Source: a virus
Virus record (IMG/VR): IMGVR_UViG_3300023117_000044
Span: 1 to 36,852 of that record
Direction: 5' to 3' (one strand)
DNA: 36,852 nucleotides
Shown: one piece after another, positions 17,515-22,929 of the stretch
How the letters are laid out: each line of letters begins with the position of its first letter
How positions within the stretch are numbered: the stretch's first letter is position 1
Translations under genes and position numbers: made by a program
The notes under the pieces: generated by a model
What the model saw: only the letters and a program-made list of their open reading frames with translations
What the model was told of the DNA's origin: nothing
Database searches by the model: none

Positions 17515-17718
17515 TTAATCGTTCATTATAGGTTCGTCATCAGATGATATATATCCTTTAGGTGATCCTTCAATGCCTTTATCTTTACATTTATCTGAAC
17601 AATACCAAATTTTTTGATTTATCTTATACCCACACCATGTATCAACTGCTTTAAAGTGACCATTTTTTAATGGTTCAAAAAATAAATGGTGATTATTACA
17701 CGTCACTTTATTTATCAT
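17515..17718 (-). CDS. Small Cys-containing hypothetical protein
   Basis: Not recognised. The 67 residues include four Cys in a spread pattern (C8, C29, C39, C43, with YCSDKCKDKG containing the last pair) and several His near the N-terminus (NNHH), so metal binding is possible but not established. The 3' acidic tail reads SSDDEPIMND. It overlaps the upstream coiled-coil gene by 11 nt. Confidence 0.6.
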   Translation of the reverse strand: MINKVTCNNHHLFFEPLKNGHFKAVDTWCGYKINQKIWYCSDKCKDKGIEGSPKGYISSDDEPIMND

Positions 17719-17953
17719 CCTTTAGAAGCAATCTTTCTTCCATTTGCTCTTTAAAATCAATAATTTTTTCTTCTTCAATAATATTAATGATAGTATTAGT
17801 CAAGTCAATATCATGACGAAGATAGTTCATTTTTTCTTTTAATTCTTCAAGTTTTTTCTGATAATAAGCCAACTCTTGTTCTTTACGAACTTTGGTTTCA
17901 ATTATATCTTTTAGAAAAATTAATTTACGAGATTTTAAATTAGATTCTTTCAT
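17708..17953 (-). CDS. Small coiled-coil protein
   Basis: Not recognised. Nearly the whole 81-residue chain is predicted helical by eye, with heptad-like Leu/Ile spacing in QELAYYQKKLEELKEKMNYL and a highly charged C-terminus. Such a protein probably oligomerises or binds a partner. Its ATG overlaps the stop of the upstream gene by one base (TAATG), so the two are translationally coupled. Confidence 0.65.
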   Translation of the reverse strand: MKESNLKSRKLIFLKDIIETKVRKEQELAYYQKKLEELKEKMNYLRHDIDLTNTIINIIEEEKIIDFKEQMEERLLLKDDK

Positions 17954-18126
17954 TACTCTTTCAATTCTAATTCCATTCTCACTAAAACGGCTTCGCCTTC
18001 AATTATTAAAACTGCAAATGTATCTCCGTTTTGGATGCCCATATCTTTGGGTGTCGAGCTTGTTTTAAGACGAATGTGACCATCATTATCAACAGAAAAA
18101 GTATTCTGTGTATTCACGTTTCTCAT
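17953..18126 (-). CDS. 57-residue protein with AbrB-like pattern
   Basis: A short frame from ATG 18126 to TAA 17953. The translation contains FSVDNDGHIRLK, then DMGIQNGDTFAVL and GEAVLVRM. This order (a beta-strand with DxDG, a Gly-x-x-x-Gly-Asp turn, two further strands) recalls the swapped-hairpin fold of AbrB/MazE-type DNA-binding proteins, which would make it a small regulator or an antitoxin-like factor. The resemblance is by eye and weak. It is coupled to the downstream coiled-coil gene by TAATG. Confidence 0.55.
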   Translation of the reverse strand: MRNVNTQNTFSVDNDGHIRLKTSSTPKDMGIQNGDTFAVLIIEGEAVLVRMELELKE

Positions 18127-18140
18127 GATATAAACCTTTA

Positions 18141-18638
18141 TTACATATCCACATCAACCATTACGGTCTGACCTACAAAGTGTTTCTGATTACTATAAAA
18201 GTAACCACGTTTACTTCCATATTTCCAATGAACTATTTGAGACTTGACTTGCTGATTTATAGGATGATATACAGTATTACAAACTTCTTGGGTTTTATAA
18301 CCTATAATCTTTTGTCTTTGTGCTCCTGGTGTTGTGCTACCAAGAAGCCCGCCTACGATCATACCAGGAAGTATCCCAGAATCACTACCTTTAGAGGTTC
18401 CGCCAATTAATCCACCGATAATAGCTCCAGCAAGAACGTTATTATTAATTCCTGATGCATGTTGATTATGTATCGTACCATATACTGGAACTTGCTGTAA
18501 AGAACATTGTTGACTTGGTTCTTGAGTTTGTTGTTGAACATTTACATTTTCAACATACCAAACTTCTGCAGCTCTAATATCGGCTATAGCCGCCGATGAA
18601 ATCATAGCTAAGATTATTGCAGTTAAAGTTTTTTTCAT
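18141..18638 (-). CDS. Exported glycine-zipper outer-membrane-type protein
   Basis: From ATG 18638 the protein opens with a clear signal peptide (KKTLTAIILAMISSAAIA, cleavage after the AIA). This start has GGAG six nt upstream; the ATG at 18650 does not. The mature part has a glycine-zipper segment, NNVLAGAIIGGLIGGTSKG followed by GMIVGGLLG, as in 17-kDa-antigen and SlyB-type lipoprotein-like proteins (which insert in or near the outer membrane), and conserved Cys in SQQCSLQQVPVYG and TQEVCNTVYHP. The phage role is unknown; envelope remodelling, lysis or superinfection exclusion are candidates. A sigma70-type promoter lies just upstream. Confidence 0.75.
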   Translation of the reverse strand: MKKTLTAIILAMISSAAIADIRAAEVWYVENVNVQQQTQEPSQQCSLQQVPVYGTIHNQHASGINNNVLAGAIIGGLIGGTSKGSDSGILPGMIVGGLLGSTTPGAQRQKIIGYKTQEVCNTVYHPINQQVKSQIVHWKYGSKRGYFYSNQKHFVGQTVMVDVDM

Positions 18639-18661
18639 TTTCTTCTCCATTAGATTCTTTT

Positions 18662-18690
18662 ATTCTAATATATTTTTTAGGAAAAGTAAA
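18662..18690 (-). promoter_or_regulatory. Sigma70-type promoter of the 18638-to-16949 gene run
   Basis: On the minus strand: TTTACT (18685-18690), 17-nt spacer, TAGAAT (18662-18667). It lies in the gap ahead of the glycine-zipper gene and probably drives six small genes in a row. Confidence 0.65.
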
Positions 18691-18693
18691 CAC

Positions 18694-19191
18694 TTAATTT
18701 ATTTTTCTTCTTATAGCTATTGCTTTTTTAGGAATATATTCAGCATAGCTTACAGTGTTATCTTGATTTCCACCTAGTATTATCCATTTTTCCTTATTAT
18801 TATCAATCGTTTTTCTTATGAAAAAACCGACATGACCTTCCCAATTTTTATCCCCTCTAGGAAATATTACTATATCACCCTTCTGTATATCATCTTGGTG
18901 AACTTTTTCACCCCAAGTTAAAAAACTACGAGCCATTAAAGGATAATCACTCACTGATTCAGATCCAGGTATATCTTGCATATCAAGAATTGCATTTACA
19001 AATGCTGCACACCATTCAATACGAGCCGGATCTATACCTACTAATTCTTTTAATTGTTTTCTATTTCTATTTTCATCTAAACCCAAATACTGTTCAGCAG
19101 GTTTAGTAATATCTTTAGAGGAATATTCTATAGGTTCACACGCTATAAGAAGTCCTAAACAGAAAACTATTGTTGCATTTTTTCTAAACAT
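18694..19191 (-). CDS. Lipoprotein peptidoglycan hydrolase (CHAP/NlpC-like)
   Basis: The N-terminus is a lipoprotein signal with lipobox LLIAC (Cys18), so the mature protein should be lipid-anchored. The catalytic part has RIEWCAAFVNAIL (C61), GHVGFF (H120) and GGNQDN (about 140-145), the Cys-His-Asn arrangement of the CHAP/NlpC-P60-like TIGR02594 group that cleaves peptidoglycan peptides or amides. At 165 residues it is a single-domain enzyme. It overlaps the lipase gene by 25 nt and is therefore probably co-expressed from the late promoter at 19953. A lysis or infection-stage cell-wall role is inferred. A lipid-anchored phage cell-wall enzyme is uncommon. Confidence 0.8.
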   Translation of the reverse strand: MFRKNATIVFCLGLLIACEPIEYSSKDITKPAEQYLGLDENRNRKQLKELVGIDPARIEWCAAFVNAILDMQDIPGSESVSDYPLMARSFLTWGEKVHQDDIQKGDIVIFPRGDKNWEGHVGFFIRKTIDNNKEKWIILGGNQDNTVSYAEYIPKKAIAIRRKIN

Positions 19192-19925
19192 GGAATATAA
19201 GATCCCATTGGATGATCACCAATGTTATCTATTTTACCTTTTTTTAAACCTATCCACATACCCATTAATCTATCTTTTACTTTATTCCAACCGGTGGCTT
19301 TACTATAATCTCCATGTCTATTAAAATAGTGCATAGTACCGTGATGTCTATATCCCATAATCCACAAAGGAACTCTAGTGACAATATCATTATTATTTAC
19401 AAATCTATGATGAGTCATTCCTAAACTTTTAACATATTTTTTCCAACCTACTCTTGGAGAACCATATGTGTATACTTCAGTCGGATCTGTAAGATTATCA
19501 TCATGAAATGCTCTACTTGCCATAATAGTAGTCATTGCTGCACCTAAACTATGTCCACAAAACCAAAGATTTTTTGTTAAATTTGTTTTTGTTTCTAACT
19601 CTGGTTTTACCATTGGCCACAAATCATCTACTTCTTGTTTAAATCCTTTATGTACTCTACTTACTGTTTCCGCCATAACTGGTATGGCTTTTAAGTCTGC
19701 TTTAATATCATTCCATTGAGTTGGTTCAGTACCTCTACATGCAATAACAATATCATTTTTATTCATAAATCTATATGCTTGAGCACCATCTTTATCATAA
19801 AAAGTAGTATTATTAAATCCCAATTTTTTTGCTTCAATCTTTGCTTCTTTAAGCGGCATATATGCTATACTTGCTAATTGACCAAAAAGTAAACTCTTTT
19901 TTTCAAACGATAAACTGGATAACAT
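19167..19925 (-). CDS. Class 3 lipase (alpha/beta hydrolase)
   Basis: The protein has 252 residues with the lipase class 3 signatures: oxyanion strand DIVIACRGTEPTQWNDIKAD, nucleophile elbow FCGHSLGAAM (Ser126), VYTYGSPRVG, the acid in NNNDIVTRVP (Asp180) and His199 in GTMHYF. It would hydrolyse acylglycerols or phospholipids. No signal peptide is seen, so it may act in the cytoplasm until lysis, or on the inner membrane. AGGAG precedes the ATG, and an exact late promoter lies 28 nt upstream, so it is a late gene, placed with a peptidoglycan hydrolase. A role in breaking the host membrane is the natural reading (inference). Confidence 0.88.
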   Translation of the reverse strand: MLSSLSFEKKSLLFGQLASIAYMPLKEAKIEAKKLGFNNTTFYDKDGAQAYRFMNKNDIVIACRGTEPTQWNDIKADLKAIPVMAETVSRVHKGFKQEVDDLWPMVKPELETKTNLTKNLWFCGHSLGAAMTTIMASRAFHDDNLTDPTEVYTYGSPRVGWKKYVKSLGMTHHRFVNNNDIVTRVPLWIMGYRHHGTMHYFNRHGDYSKATGWNKVKDRLMGMWIGLKKGKIDNIGDHPMGSYIPCLEKMQQ

Positions 19926-19952
19926 TTTTAGCTCCTATATTCCTTCATATTA

Positions 19953-19960
19953 TATTTATA
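19953..19960 (-). promoter_or_regulatory. T4-type late promoter of the lipase gene
   Basis: Exact TATAAATA on the minus strand, 28 nt before the lipase ATG. It is the left half of a divergent pair; the matching plus-strand site begins 12 nt away. Confidence 0.75.
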
Positions 19961-19971
19961 AAAATAAAAAA

Positions 19972-19979
19972 TATAAATA
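19972..19979 (+). promoter_or_regulatory. T4-type late promoter of the nuclease gene
   Basis: Exact TATAAATA on the plus strand, 32 nt before the ATG at 20012, the only plus-strand gene of the window. A 7-bp inverted repeat (ATAGAAT and ATTCTAT, 19977-19999) lies in the presumed leader, just ahead of the ribosome site AGGAATATATTT. Confidence 0.75.
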
Positions 19980-20011
19980 GAATAAAGGATTAATTCTATA
20001 GGAATATATTT

Positions 20012-20779
20012 ATGCAAACTTTTAGAGGATACATTACAGAAATGGTTAGTACTGCACAACAAGGTTTTCAATATGAAGTAAACGCAGTAAAAGTTTTAAA
20101 ACCTATGGGTATAGTTCCAAAAGATTTTACTCCTGCCGGAGCAGGTTCCGATATTCCAGATCTTATGATTCAAAGAGCAGGTAAACAGTCTGGCTGTGAA
20201 TTAAAAATTTCTCCAGGTGCTTCCGGAGGATCTTTAGTTATTAAATATGCCAATGGAAAATGGTATTTTGATGAACCAAAACCTACAGAAGAAGAAAAGA
20301 TATTTATTCGTAATTTAGCTATGACATATGGTGTATTGGATGCAATAAATGATAAGTGGAAAAACAAACCTTATAAATTTTCCACTTCTCCAGAATTAAA
20401 AGCTGAAATTGAAGGTCTTGATAAACGTGCTATCTATGCAAAAGAATTAAAAAGATTTGAAGAAGTTAAAGCTGAAATACCTGCATCTAATATTGAGTTA
20501 TATTATAATAAGAAAAAAACATATTATATAAATGTAGGAACTACAGGATTTTATTTACTCGGTCCATCCAACCCCCTAAAGTTTAAAGGTGTCCCTAGAT
20601 TTAGTCAAGCTGCAACTCTAGGATATAGAGCAAGAGTACAAGCTAAAGGTGGTGGTAATTATCAGTTTACCTTTGAGATGTCAATAAAGAGTGTAAAAAA
20701 ATCTCCAATGAATCTTGCTCCAATTAAAGGTAAATCTGTAGATATTATAGCCCCAGATTTGGATTGGTATCATAAGTAA
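20012..20779 (+). CDS. PD-(D/E)xK nuclease-like protein
   Basis: The only plus-strand gene (255 residues). It carries AGAGSDIPDLMIQRAGKQ and then GCELKISPGASGG: D50 followed by E63-x-K65 forms the PD-(D/E)xK nuclease core, with E22 in the preceding helix as in this fold. The N-terminus MQTFRGYITEM resembles the start of many marine T4-like phage proteins. The C-terminal 120 residues have no recognised domain. It may cut DNA during host degradation, packaging or exclusion of other phages; the target is unknown. It has its own late promoter and ends flush against the convergent gene. Confidence 0.75.
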   Translation: MQTFRGYITEMVSTAQQGFQYEVNAVKVLKPMGIVPKDFTPAGAGSDIPDLMIQRAGKQSGCELKISPGASGGSLVIKYANGKWYFDEPKPTEEEKIFIRNLAMTYGVLDAINDKWKNKPYKFSTSPELKAEIEGLDKRAIYAKELKRFEEVKAEIPASNIELYYNKKKTYYINVGTTGFYLLGPSNPLKFKGVPRFSQAATLGYRARVQAKGGGNYQFTFEMSIKSVKKSPMNLAPIKGKSVDIIAPDLDWYHK

Positions 20780-21091
20780 TTAAGCTACAATATTTACTAT
20801 TTTTCCTTGATCCATCTTTGTATTAACTACAGATGCATCTCTTTTATATTTAATAAATTCTGCATTTTTCATTTGTTGTTTAATTACTTCTAGTTTTGCA
20901 TAGAAATCTTCTGTACTATCATATTTAACTGAAGAACGATCCATTTGTTCTATGACACGAATAGGTTCTTTTTTTATCGGGGGTTTTATATTTTCTGAAT
21001 TTGGATATTGATCAATAGGTGGTCTGTACATAGAAGCTTGCATAACTTGATGCACATCAAAAGGCATTCCTGTATTTGGTATTGTAGCCAT
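20780..21091 (-). CDS. Small late hypothetical protein
   Basis: Not recognised. From ATG 21091 the protein has 103 residues: a Pro-rich N-terminal part (ASMYRPPIDQYP, KPPIKKEPIRV) and a helical, basic C-terminal part (FYAKLEVIKQQMKNAEFIKY). The in-frame ATG at 21118 would give 112 residues, but it lies only 9 nt from the late promoter, leaving almost no leader, whereas ATG 21091 has GGA at suitable spacing. Its stop abuts the convergent nuclease stop. The late promoter suggests a virion or assembly role. Confidence 0.65.
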   Translation of the reverse strand: MATIPNTGMPFDVHQVMQASMYRPPIDQYPNSENIKPPIKKEPIRVIEQMDRSSVKYDSTEDFYAKLEVIKQQMKNAEFIKYKRDASVVNTKMDQGKIVNIVA

Positions 21092-21127
21092 TTTTTCCGT
21101 AACCGATATTTTTTTCATCTCTTAAAC

Positions 21128-21135
21128 TATTTATA
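21128..21135 (-). promoter_or_regulatory. T4-type late promoter ahead of the small late gene
   Basis: Exact TATAAATA on the minus strand in the gap between tRNA-Met and the small gene. Its position argues that translation starts at 21091 rather than 21118. Confidence 0.65.
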
Positions 21136-21144
21136 CCTTTTAAT

Positions 21145-21220
21145 TGGTGGGTCTGGTAGGATTCGAACCTACGATCTACCCGTTATGAGCGGGGAGCATT
21201 AACCGCTATGCTACAGACCC
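21145..21220 (-). tRNA. tRNA with CAT anticodon (Met elongator or Ile2)
   Basis: The sequence folds as a full cloverleaf: acceptor GGGTCTG/CAGACCC, D arm GCAT/ATGC, anticodon loop CTCATAA, T arm GTAGG TTCGAAT CCTAC, A73 and an encoded CCA. The 1-72 pair is G-C, so it is not an initiator tRNA. Sequence alone does not separate elongator Met from lysidine-modified Ile(CAT). The outermost anticodon-stem pair is a C-T mismatch. Confidence 0.93.
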
Positions 21221-21372
21221 TTTATACAAACTGCTTTTTCATTATCTTTAAAGGTTGATTCTAATACTGTTTGATTAATTATACATTGATTCTGATTTGC
21301 ATATCTGTTAAATTCAGTTACTTTATAATCATTATATTCAGAAATATAACTTATTACTAATAAAACCCACAT
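21211..21372 (-). CDS. 53-residue ORF between two tRNA genes
   Basis: A short frame from ATG 21372 to TAG 21211, with a strong ribosome site AGAGGATAAA directly before the ATG. The product begins WVLLVISYISEYNDYKVTEF and contains two Cys (in NQCIINQ and AVCIKGL). The N-terminal hydrophobic stretch is too short for a firm membrane call. The final codons and the stop overlap the first 10 bases of tRNA-Met. No homologue is recognised, but the ribosome site and absence of other features in the gap support a real small gene. Confidence 0.5.
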   Translation of the reverse strand: MWVLLVISYISEYNDYKVTEFNRYANQNQCIINQTVLESTFKDNEKAVCIKGL

Positions 21373-21386
21373 TTTATCCTCTATTA

Positions 21387-21461
21387 TGGCTCCGGCGGTA
21401 GGGATCGAACCTACGACCAATTGATTAACAGTCAACTGCTCTACCGCTGAGCTACGCCGGA
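21387..21461 (-). tRNA. tRNA-Asn (GTT)
   Basis: Acceptor TCCGGCG/CGCCGGA, D arm with AGCTCAGCGGTAGAGC, anticodon loop CTGTTAA (GTT), T arm GTAGG TTCGATC CCTAC, discriminator G73 (as expected for Asn), encoded CCA. Confidence 0.95.
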
Positions 21462-21469
21462 ATTGTTAT

Positions 21470-21565
21470 ATAAATTTTGATATACACATGACTTGTGACT
21501 TTCGGTCCTTGTCCTATGCACTGGAAAGCAGGTGCATCTACTCTCATGTGTATATCAAAATTTAT
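21470..21565. ncRNA. 22-bp inverted repeat enclosing a structured insert, inside the tRNA cluster
   Basis: 21470-21491 and 21544-21565 are perfect inverted repeats of 22 bp. The 52-nt insert contains a 6-bp hairpin (ATGCAC 21516-21521, GTGCAT 21532-21537), and its 10-nt loop includes GAAAG, which can pair with CTTTC at 21499-21503 to give a pseudoknot. The element is not a tRNA and has no U-run, so it is not a standard terminator. Co-transcription with the tRNAs (minus strand) is likely. T4 also has stable non-tRNA species in its tRNA cluster, so a stable or self-processing RNA is possible. No known ribozyme consensus was found by eye. Confidence 0.6.
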
Positions 21566-21575
21566 TAGTGTGTAT

Positions 21576-21652
21576 TGGTCGGAGTACAAGGATTCGAACC
21601 TTGGACCTCTTGGTCCCAAACCAAGCGCACTACCAGGCTGTGCTATACTCCG
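21576..21652 (-). tRNA. tRNA-Pro (TGG)
   Basis: Acceptor CGGAGTA/TACTCCG with the C1-G72 pair usual for bacterial tRNA-Pro, anticodon stem CTTGG/CCAAG around TTTGGGA (anticodon TGG), T arm CAAGG TTCGAAT CCTTG, A73 and encoded CCA. Confidence 0.95.
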
Positions 21653-21656
21653 TTTT

Positions 21657-21733
21657 TGGCGGTCACGGAAGGACTCGAACCCTCAACCTACTGATTAGAA
21701 GTCAGTTGCTCTATCCAGTTGAGCTACGTAACC
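21657..21733 (-). tRNA. tRNA-Arg (TCT)
   Basis: Acceptor GGTTACG/CGTGACC (one G-T pair), D arm AGCTC...GAGCA, anticodon stem ACTGA/TCAGT with loop CTTCTAA (TCT), T loop TTCGAGT, G73, encoded CCA. It reads AGA codons, abundant in this AT-rich genome. It ends 4 nt before tRNA-Pro. Confidence 0.95.
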
Positions 21734-21739
21734 CATTTA

Positions 21740-21961
21740 TTAATCTTTAACTCCTAGTTCAAAAATTAAAATGTCAATTAAATCACAAATGATATTTACA
21801 TCTTTATCATTCATGGGTTCAAGTTCTTTCTTAAGAATGCCTTCTACAATTTTATTTTCGATATTTTCCCTATTACATTTACCATTTATAAATGGTCGGT
21901 GATAATCAAATTCTAAAATATCAAGTGCCACTTGAGCGTGATATACCTCGTCTTGAAGCAT
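21740..21961 (-). CDS. Small acidic hypothetical protein
   Basis: Not recognised. The 73 residues are acidic and mostly helical, with a C-terminal VNIICDLIDILIFELGVKD hydrophobic helix and an N-terminal helix containing YHAQVALDILEFDYH. It is the last protein gene before the tRNA cluster and probably shares a transcript with it: only 6 nt separate its stop from the 5' end of tRNA-Arg. Confidence 0.6.
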   Translation of the reverse strand: MLQDEVYHAQVALDILEFDYHRPFINGKCNRENIENKIVEGILKKELEPMNDKDVNIICDLIDILIFELGVKD

Positions 21962-21966
21962 TAATT

Positions 21967-22140
21967 TTAGCTTTCCATTCTAAATTTTGATTTTAGAAAT
22001 TCGTTAAACACCGGACTTCTACCGCTTTTAATCCAAGCTTTATAATCATCTTCAATCATTTCTTCAAGACTACTAATTACTGGACTAGGATTAATCCGCC
22101 GTTGCTGTTCTGCAATAAATTCTGCTTCATGTTTATTCAT
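21967..22140 (-). CDS. 57-residue hypothetical protein
   Basis: A short frame from ATG 22140 to TAA 21967. The product is charged and helical (NKHEAEFIAEQQRRINPSP, then SLEEMIEDDYKAWIKSGRSP). The ribosome site is weak (GGAAAAAATATAA). It fits neatly between two neighbouring small genes (17-nt and 5-nt gaps), which supports it. No function is recognised. Confidence 0.55.
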   Translation of the reverse strand: MNKHEAEFIAEQQRRINPSPVISSLEEMIEDDYKAWIKSGRSPVFNEFLKSKFRMES

Positions 22141-22157
22141 TTATATTTTTTCCGTTT

Positions 22158-22397
22158 TTAGTGTTGAACAGCATAGTAAAGATTTACAGATTTTTCCCAA
22201 AGATCATTTGCACATTGGTCGGTTTCGAAACCTTCTTCTGAAGCAAAGTCCATTGAAGATGAAGCATAAACATTTCCATCAAAGCCGTGTTCTTGAAGAA
22301 AGTAAGCAATTGACTTAGCAGTGCATGCTTCTGCTACAATCATATCATCTTCCCAAAGTTGGATTTTACCTTCGCTTGCTGAGATAAAGTCAATCAT
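22158..22397 (-). CDS. Small hypothetical protein, 79 residues
   Basis: Not recognised. An acidic protein with IDFISASEGKIQLWEDDMIV, a central KSIAYFLQEHGFDGNVYASS and a C-terminal CANDLWEKSVNLYYAVQ. Similar short acidic proteins are common in early regions of T4-like phages, where some bind host enzymes; nothing specific can be said here. It is the first gene after a strong sigma70-type promoter, and GGAAGGAAG precedes the ATG. The transcript probably continues into the tRNA genes. Confidence 0.65.
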   Translation of the reverse strand: MIDFISASEGKIQLWEDDMIVAEACTAKSIAYFLQEHGFDGNVYASSSMDFASEEGFETDQCANDLWEKSVNLYYAVQH

Positions 22398-22429
22398 TTT
22401 TTCTTCCTTCCGATTCTCTTTATACTATT

Positions 22430-22458
22430 AATATAGTATATTTTAACCAGTTTGTAAA
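22430..22458 (-). promoter_or_regulatory. Sigma70-type promoter of the small genes and tRNA cluster
   Basis: On the minus strand: TTTACA (22453-22458), 17-nt spacer, TATATT (22430-22435). The -35 region is inside the 21-bp block (22450-22470) shared with the HAD-gene promoter. Confidence 0.8.
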
Positions 22459-22470
22459 CCCCTAAAATGT
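22450..22470. repeat. 21-bp intergenic repeat, copy 2 (copy 1 at 16157-16177)
   Basis: Identical to 16157-16177 over 21 bp, including CATTTTAGGGG upstream of the TTTACA -35 box on the minus strand. Its outer edge touches the stop codon of the peptidase gene at 22470. Confidence 0.85.
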
Positions 22471-22877
22471 TATTTGGCAGAAAAAAATTCATTTGCCATA
22501 AGTTTTTGAAGTTCAAATGCTTCTATTTCCCAAGGCAGTTCTTTATATGGTGTTTTTACTGTATCGTAAGTTTTACCTTTCCATGTTCTTCCATCATCAT
22601 CTAATCTACCATCTATAATTTGTTTTACATGCACTAATTCGTGAAATATGGTTTCTACTATATCTCCACTACTTAACTTGGAACTCACTTCTATCACATA
22701 ATCTTCATCTTCAAGACCGTTGCAGTACCCCCACACCGTATCTCCAAGATCACCTAAAAACACTATTTTTATTATATAATCTGAATTTAAACCCAAATAA
22801 TATTGAGCAAAGTCTAATACCTCATCTAAAAATTTAAATGAAATATTTTTTGGTCGGTTGTCGATATAGTAATACAT
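22470..22877 (-). CDS. HExxH zinc metallopeptidase-like protein
   Basis: The 135-residue protein contains ETIFHELVHVKQ (H79, E80, H83) and a downstream acidic ligand candidate in PWEIEAFELQ (E117 or E119), the arrangement of gluzincin-type minimal peptidases seen in many phages and in the ImmA/SprT-like fold. No secretion signal. Substrate unknown. It is separate in sequence from the other HELAH protein of this window. A good ribosome site (GAGGTGGCAA) precedes the ATG, and its own promoter lies 19-47 nt upstream. Confidence 0.75.
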   Translation of the reverse strand: MYYYIDNRPKNISFKFLDEVLDFAQYYLGLNSDYIIKIVFLGDLGDTVWGYCNGLEDEDYVIEVSSKLSSGDIVETIFHELVHVKQIIDGRLDDDGRTWKGKTYDTVKTPYKELPWEIEAFELQKLMANEFFSAK

Positions 22878-22895
22878 TTGCCACCTCTATAAAGT

Positions 22896-22924
22896 ATAAT
22901 ATACTATTTTTTAGAAGATGTAAA
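22896..22924 (-). promoter_or_regulatory. Sigma70-type promoter of the zinc peptidase gene
   Basis: On the minus strand: TTTACA (22919-22924, within GGGTTTACA as in the 21-bp repeat), 17-nt spacer, TATTAT (22896-22901). It begins 5 nt after the stop of the long glycan operon. Confidence 0.78.
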
Positions 22925-22929
22925 CCCTC

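Noticed and set aside
21145-21220. Reading the CAT tRNA as an initiator tRNA
   Set aside because: The first acceptor pair is G-C; initiator tRNAs have an unpaired 1-72 position.
21470-21565. Known ribozyme (hammerhead, pistol, twister) in the inverted-repeat element
   Set aside because: GAAA-like pieces and a pseudoknot topology are present, but the conserved cores, such as CUGANGA of hammerheads, are absent on both strands.
21495-21750. Plus-strand reading frames across the tRNA genes
   Set aside because: They run antisense through three tRNA genes and have no ribosome site; shadows.
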